Origin: Owenia fusiformis
Taxonomy: Eukaryota; Annelida; Polychaeta; Sabellida; Oweniidae
Direction of reading: 5' to 3'
DNA length: 64,000 nt
Assembly: GCA_903813345.2 (NCBI GenBank)
Contig: CAIIXF020000010.1
Location: 21,031,181-21,095,180, forward strand
Position numbers and translations under genes: made by a program. The notes beneath the pieces were generated by a model. The model did not search any database, was not told the origin of the DNA, and was given only the letters and a program-made list of their open reading frames with translations. This document shows, in pieces, positions 59,542-64,000 of this stretch (positions within the stretch are counted from its first letter, which is position 1; each line of letters starts with the position of its first letter).

Positions 59542-60780
59542 CGCAACAGATTCAGATGAAATAGGCCTGTCAACACTAAACAACCACTCTAAACATAAAA
59601 CCACTTACACTTTATACGATCACCACAGACATATGCCGTCTGTACGCTATCACAATCCAATAAGCTGTCGATGATACAGAACCACTAGCGCTATCACAAT
59701 CATTATGAACACATGCATGTAACAGCTACCAAACGACATCACACTCATTAAAAATAACACAATTATTAACAAAAGGTTCCATATAACTTGAATAAAAATA
59801 AATTCGGACTAATTTTCGTCTAAACATCTAAAATATGTTCAGTAAATGGAATTATTTCATCAAAATCAATAAAAATGTAAATACATTTTTGATTTGATTT
59901 AATATGTAGATTTCAGATATGATATCACTTTGACTGAAATGATTTATCTAATCTACATTAGAATACGGATTAATATTAATCAAAAACCTAGAAAATCTTT
60001 GTTATCAGGGGAATGGTATTAGATTGATGACTCCAATTGCATTGTTAGCCTGTCTAAGACCCACTCTGTTAAACGTTATTAAATTCCACGTCCTTTTGTC
60101 GCATTCTCTTTTGATGAGTTGATCAAGAGGAAATATAATGAGCTCACTTTAGTACGCAAATCCTCGTCGGCAAGCGATGTACAGAACACTTAGAATTATT
60201 AATGAGCAGACATTCCAGTCGTGCATACCATTAATGAACTAAATTTGATTTTTTATCATTCTAGCTTAAGGTGTACCCTATTATCTGCAAAAGGATTAGA
60301 CAGACAGCGTTATCCCCGTTGGTATTAACATCTCGGCATTCAGAACGCTATTCAATTATCTCTCAACCAACAACTTGTAAGCTATTGCGATCTATAATCC
60401 TAATTGAGAAAGACCAGGCTTATGTTAAATATTCATCTAAAAATTAGTATCACAATAGCCGTAGCATAGGTAATAATAATTAGCCTAAAGGGGCTCATCT
60501 TCGTAATAACAACCTTTCCGAAAATCATATGTATAAAGCTTATACTACTACATTTCTTTGGGCGACTCGACTTCCTTTCTTAATAACCCAGTAACACCAA
60601 AAGAGCCCTCAAAGCGTGCTCTTCTGTCATAAAAATCGTAAAAAGAGCCATGGTCTGGGTAAATATCTAAAATACGAATATATGATCAGCTATTTTGCTC
60701 TTAACATATTGCAAGGAGTTACGACTCAGCGAGGACGTCATTTGGTCGAGATTATATTATAGGTCTGCCTAACAACAGGA
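59542..60780. other. No gene recognised
   Basis: One trace of MITE family B (atgtagatttcagatatgat, tcactttgactgaa, 59905-59940). The remaining sequence is AT-rich with no feature seen. Confidence 0.4.
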
Positions 60781-62285
60781 TGAACGAACTACAACGAGGT
60801 TGAAGTTCTGAAGCACCTTTCCGCCCGAATACGTGCATTAATTTTGTTAAAGACCGTAAACTTTGTGTGTACGTCCATTTCGTTCAGACACACTAAGCCC
60901 GTTCAGCAACATTTTAAAGAACGTTTTTGATACGTGTTACCGAACGGGCTGAAATGTGTGCGAACTTAGTGGACTAAGCTATAACCTTAAGTTTCATAGA
61001 CTTGATCATAAGGAAAGATGCTCCATAACTTTATGGACGTGGTCGAACGGGAAGGAAATTTAGAATTTCAAATCATTTCAAAATTCGATGCCGAACATAC
61101 CGTTCTGTGATTAGATCGTGTGACAACGTTCTTCAAACGAGATGACCTACTAGACTAGGAACGTAATTGCCGTACTTCGCCTCTACTAGGGACGCGATAA
61201 CGACGTTGTGCAATCGGATATCGATTGTACTTAAACGTGTGCACACCGATATGGTGCGACCTGAACGAACTGCGAATGAGATATTGACAATTTGAAGACT
61301 GTTTATGAACGAAGAAGTAGCAAATTATTTTAGACATATTTCCCGACCACAATCAGATTTAGCCCCCTTCATTTACTTACCGTACTTCCATCCAACTGGG
61401 GTCGTTTTAAGAACTTTGTTGACGTGTAAGGAGGGGAAGGTTTTCGAGCTCATAGAGCCTGTTCAAAAACTGTTCCTGCGTCAAACCCAGTTTAGCTCCT
61501 TCATCCTGTTCAAGCATTTATAAAACACCCCAACCACATTTCAGTGACATTTCTACGCTCACTGTAGAAATTTTGCGGTCGGATACTTTTCTTTTGCAGT
61601 CACATTTCCTGCGGCAGCCGTACGGCGAATTTTGAATTTCTGTTGATAAACGTTAATGTTTATTTTTATTTCATTTACATCAGTACAATTTATGTTATTG
61701 ATAGTGCTACATGTAGGATACAATATCAAATAAAAAGTGTCAGTGAAACATTGGCTAATAGTAACTTAATCTTTTGTACCATAGGTTGCTGTGATGTCAG
61801 CGACGACCTTATATTAAACATTATTGCGATATTATTAAGATATGACAGCAAACCTGACCTAAAAACTGTTTTCAAGTATACGTATACATATTATATAACC
61901 CATCAAAACACTTCGGCAGACTCAAGTCATCATAAGCCCGATTTGCAGCCACAGTGAGACCTTTCTGCAGTCAGGCAACGGCCCGTTGATTTCTACGGGG
62001 ACTGCAAAATGTTATAGCTCCTAGTTATAATCTCTACAGCTACACTGCATCCTGTTAAAAACTGGATACGCCGTACGGAGACCGCAGTAGTTTTCCTACG
62101 CTCGCCTGATCTGCAGTCGACATACGGCCGACATGCAACAAATGTGACTGAGTTGAACGTACTCGAACGGGTAGGTCCTCGACTTAAGACGAGCTGAACG
62201 TACCACGAACGGAACTATCGTACTCTAACATGGTGCGACCTGGACGAGTTGCGAATGAGTTGCATGGTCGTACTATTTAACCCTA
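60781..62285. repeat. GAACG-rich repeat region, left part
   Basis: Dense in gaacg/cgttc words. The block 61010-61360 is repeated in the same orientation at about 62747-63015 (ccataccgttctgt, atggtgcgacctgaacgaac, tgcgaatgagat, ttattttagacatatttccc). At 61560-62150 a different GC-richer stretch (gcagccgtacggcg; cgccgtacggagaccgcag; aaatgtgactgag) looks like another inverted-repeat element, related at its end to the one at 5245. Confidence 0.6.
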
Positions 62286-63171
62286 CTATCACACCAAACT
62301 AGTTTTCCCTACGTTCTCGAAAACAGGCTTCAACTGTGTACGAGCGGACTGGACGTTCTTAGAACCGTTTGGGGTCATTTTACAAACGTCATCGAACGGG
62401 TAGGTCCTCTAGAACTTAGAACATGCTCAAAATGTTCTCGTGGTCGATACGTTCTACAATTTGAACGAGTGACAACGTACTAACGACGAGCTGGACGTAC
62501 TACGAACGGAACCGTCGTACATCAATCCTTCTAGGGACATTTTAACAACGAGTTGAACTGTTTGCGGATGTATTGAGAACGAGGTTAAACTAATTGCAAA
62601 CGGGTTTAAACTGATTAAGAACGTATTTAAGACTGCTTATGAACGAGTAAGCAAAAATATAGCTATCACACCAAACAAGTTGCCACTGCGTTCTTCAAAA
62701 CTGGTTTTAAACTGTGTGCGAACGGAATGAACGTAACTGCAACTTTCTAAGATCTATTTACGAACTTCATGAACGTTCTCAGACGGGAAGGTGATTTTAG
62801 AATTTTGAATCGATGTAAAATTCGATGGCGACCATACCGTTCTGTAATCAGGTCATGATGACCTTCTAGACTAAGGGGCGCGTTATACGACGTTACACAC
62901 CGATGTGGTGCGACCTGAACGAACTGCGAATGAGATGGACGTATTGAAGACTGTTTGTGAACGAAGTAGCTAATTATTTTAGACATATTTCCCGATCACA
63001 GCCAGATTGAGCCCGTTTTACGACGTTTTCGTAGGACTGGCAAGAACGGGTAAGAACTAGTTTGGTTTGATAGGGGGGTTAGACATATTTCCCGACCACA
63101 GCCAAATTTAGCCCGTGTTACGACTTTTTTTGGACTGGAAGAAACGGTTGAGAACTAGTTTGGTGTGATAG
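62286..63171. mobile_element. Element(s) with ctatcacaccaaactagtt inverted ends
   Basis: Left end ctatcacaccaaactagttt at 62286 and right end aactagtttggtgtgatag ending 63171. The same end also appears at about 62663 and 63525 (same orientation) and 63044 (opposite), with a diverged form at 63186, so several copies are nested or tandem. The interior is rich in gaacg words (gaacgtac, acgaacggaa, gaacgggtaggtcctc). No transposase seen. Confidence 0.65.
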
Positions 63172-64000
63172 GGGGTAACCCTACATTCACACCAAACTAG
63201 ATTTCACTACATTCTCGAAAACGGACTTAAACCGTGAACGGACGGATTTGAGTACTTAGAACCGTTTATAATCTATCTAAAAACTTCATGAACGTACTCA
63301 AACGGGTAGGTCCTCCAGAACTCTGGAATCAGAACGAGTGACAACGTACTAAGACAGACTGGACGTACTACGAACGGAATTGTACTTCAATCCTAGTATG
63401 GGCGTTTTTAGAACGAATTGAACTGTGTGTGGATGTATTGAGAACGATGAAGAACTAATACAAACGAGTTTAAACTAATTAAGGACGTATTAAAGACTTA
63501 TGAATGAGGTAGCCAAAATACAGCTATCACACCAAACTAGTTGCCACTGCTTTCTGTTTTTGTTTTTCCTTACCCTATGAACAATGCATACTTTTAAGCA
63601 ATTCTTGTAAAATCATTATTTCAATCAATTTTAGATATTAATTCTTTTTAAAATGCAAAAATCACCAAATATTGCGGTTAAAATGAGGAAATTGATATGA
63701 ATGTTCCGCTCTGCATATAAACAGATGTCTTTACACATCGACCTCAACCTGTGTACCCATAAGGATAGCTCAATCTATATTTCTTCTGAACGTGCCCTAC
63801 ACAAAAGGCTATTTTTACAAAACGTTTACGCGTGTCGCGTTAACATAAAGATAAAATAGTATTTAGCTTCTAAATTTATTTTTTAAAAGTTTACAATTAA
63901 TTATTAAAAATACAATTTTACTAGCTTTCTAAATCATTATCCGTTCTCAGGGCTTTTAACTAAAACGGCTTCGATCGTAACACCTGTAGGATTACATATT
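63172..64000. repeat. Further GAACG-type copy, then plain sequence
   Basis: 63178-63550 repeats the order of 62280-62670 (caccaaactag, ttctcgaaaac, cttagaaccgttt, aacgggtaggtcctc, agtgacaacgtacta, acgtactacgaacggaa). From 63560 to the window end I see nothing. Confidence 0.6.

Noticed and set aside
1-64000. CRISPR arrays, bacterial operons, rRNA or tRNA genes
   Set aside because: The tandem arrays have no spacer structure, genes have introns, and I found no convincing cloverleaf or rRNA sequence.

Overview
The window looks like a piece of a large, AT-rich, repeat-dense animal nuclear genome. Genes have GT-AG introns that carry transposons, 3' untranslated regions are long, and there are no operons. 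The protein repertoire is metazoan: an IgSF/fibronectin-type adhesion receptor, RBM7, REXO2, an RGK-type small GTPase and Golgi-type glycosyltransferases. The short inverted-repeat elements and the GT11 and bacterial-sialyltransferase-like enzymes fit a marine invertebrate, probably a lophotrochozoan (annelid, mollusc or brachiopod grade). The species cannot be fixed from this sequence.

Layout. 1-5 kb: minisatellite and foldback elements. 5.05-11.86 kb (+): the 3' end of a transmembrane receptor gene (last fibronectin III domain, membrane span, tail of about 855 residues), best guess turtle/IGSF9-like, with a roughly 3 kb 3' UTR. 17.3-21.66 kb (-): RBM7, complete in three coding exons, converging tail to tail on the receptor gene. 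21.94-25.64 kb (+): REXO2 (oligoribonuclease), complete in six coding exons, head to head with RBM7 across a 276 bp shared promoter region. 25.8-28.8 kb: repeats. 28.95-30.04 kb (-): intronless alpha-1,2-fucosyltransferase (GT11) gene. 31-32 kb: two small elements. 32.4-36.7 kb: a 4.3 kb inverted-repeat (hairpin) element that ends 2 bp beyond the stop codon of a second intronless type II glycosyltransferase-like gene (36.7-37.7 kb, -), which resembles bacterial GT42/DUF115 proteins. 38-54.6 kb: no recognisable gene, many repeats. 54.6-55.5 kb (+): first coding exon of an RGK-like GTPase whose remaining exons are not in the window. 55.5-64 kb: its long first intron or downstream DNA, with a 1.6 kb GC-rich inverted-repeat element and a GAACG-rich repeat cluster.

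How the genes relate. RBM7 (RNA-binding adaptor of the NEXT-exosome pathway) and REXO2 (which removes the shortest RNA fragments) share a promoter region and a theme of RNA decay; from memory the two genes are also neighbours in human 11q23. The fucosyltransferase and the GT42-like protein are both single-exon, type II, same-strand genes and may both act on glycans in the Golgi. The most informative mobile-element evidence is a set of non-autonomous elements whose target-site duplications can be read directly: 8 bp (hAT-like), 9 bp (Mutator-like), TTAA (piggyBac-like) and TA (Tc1/mariner-like).
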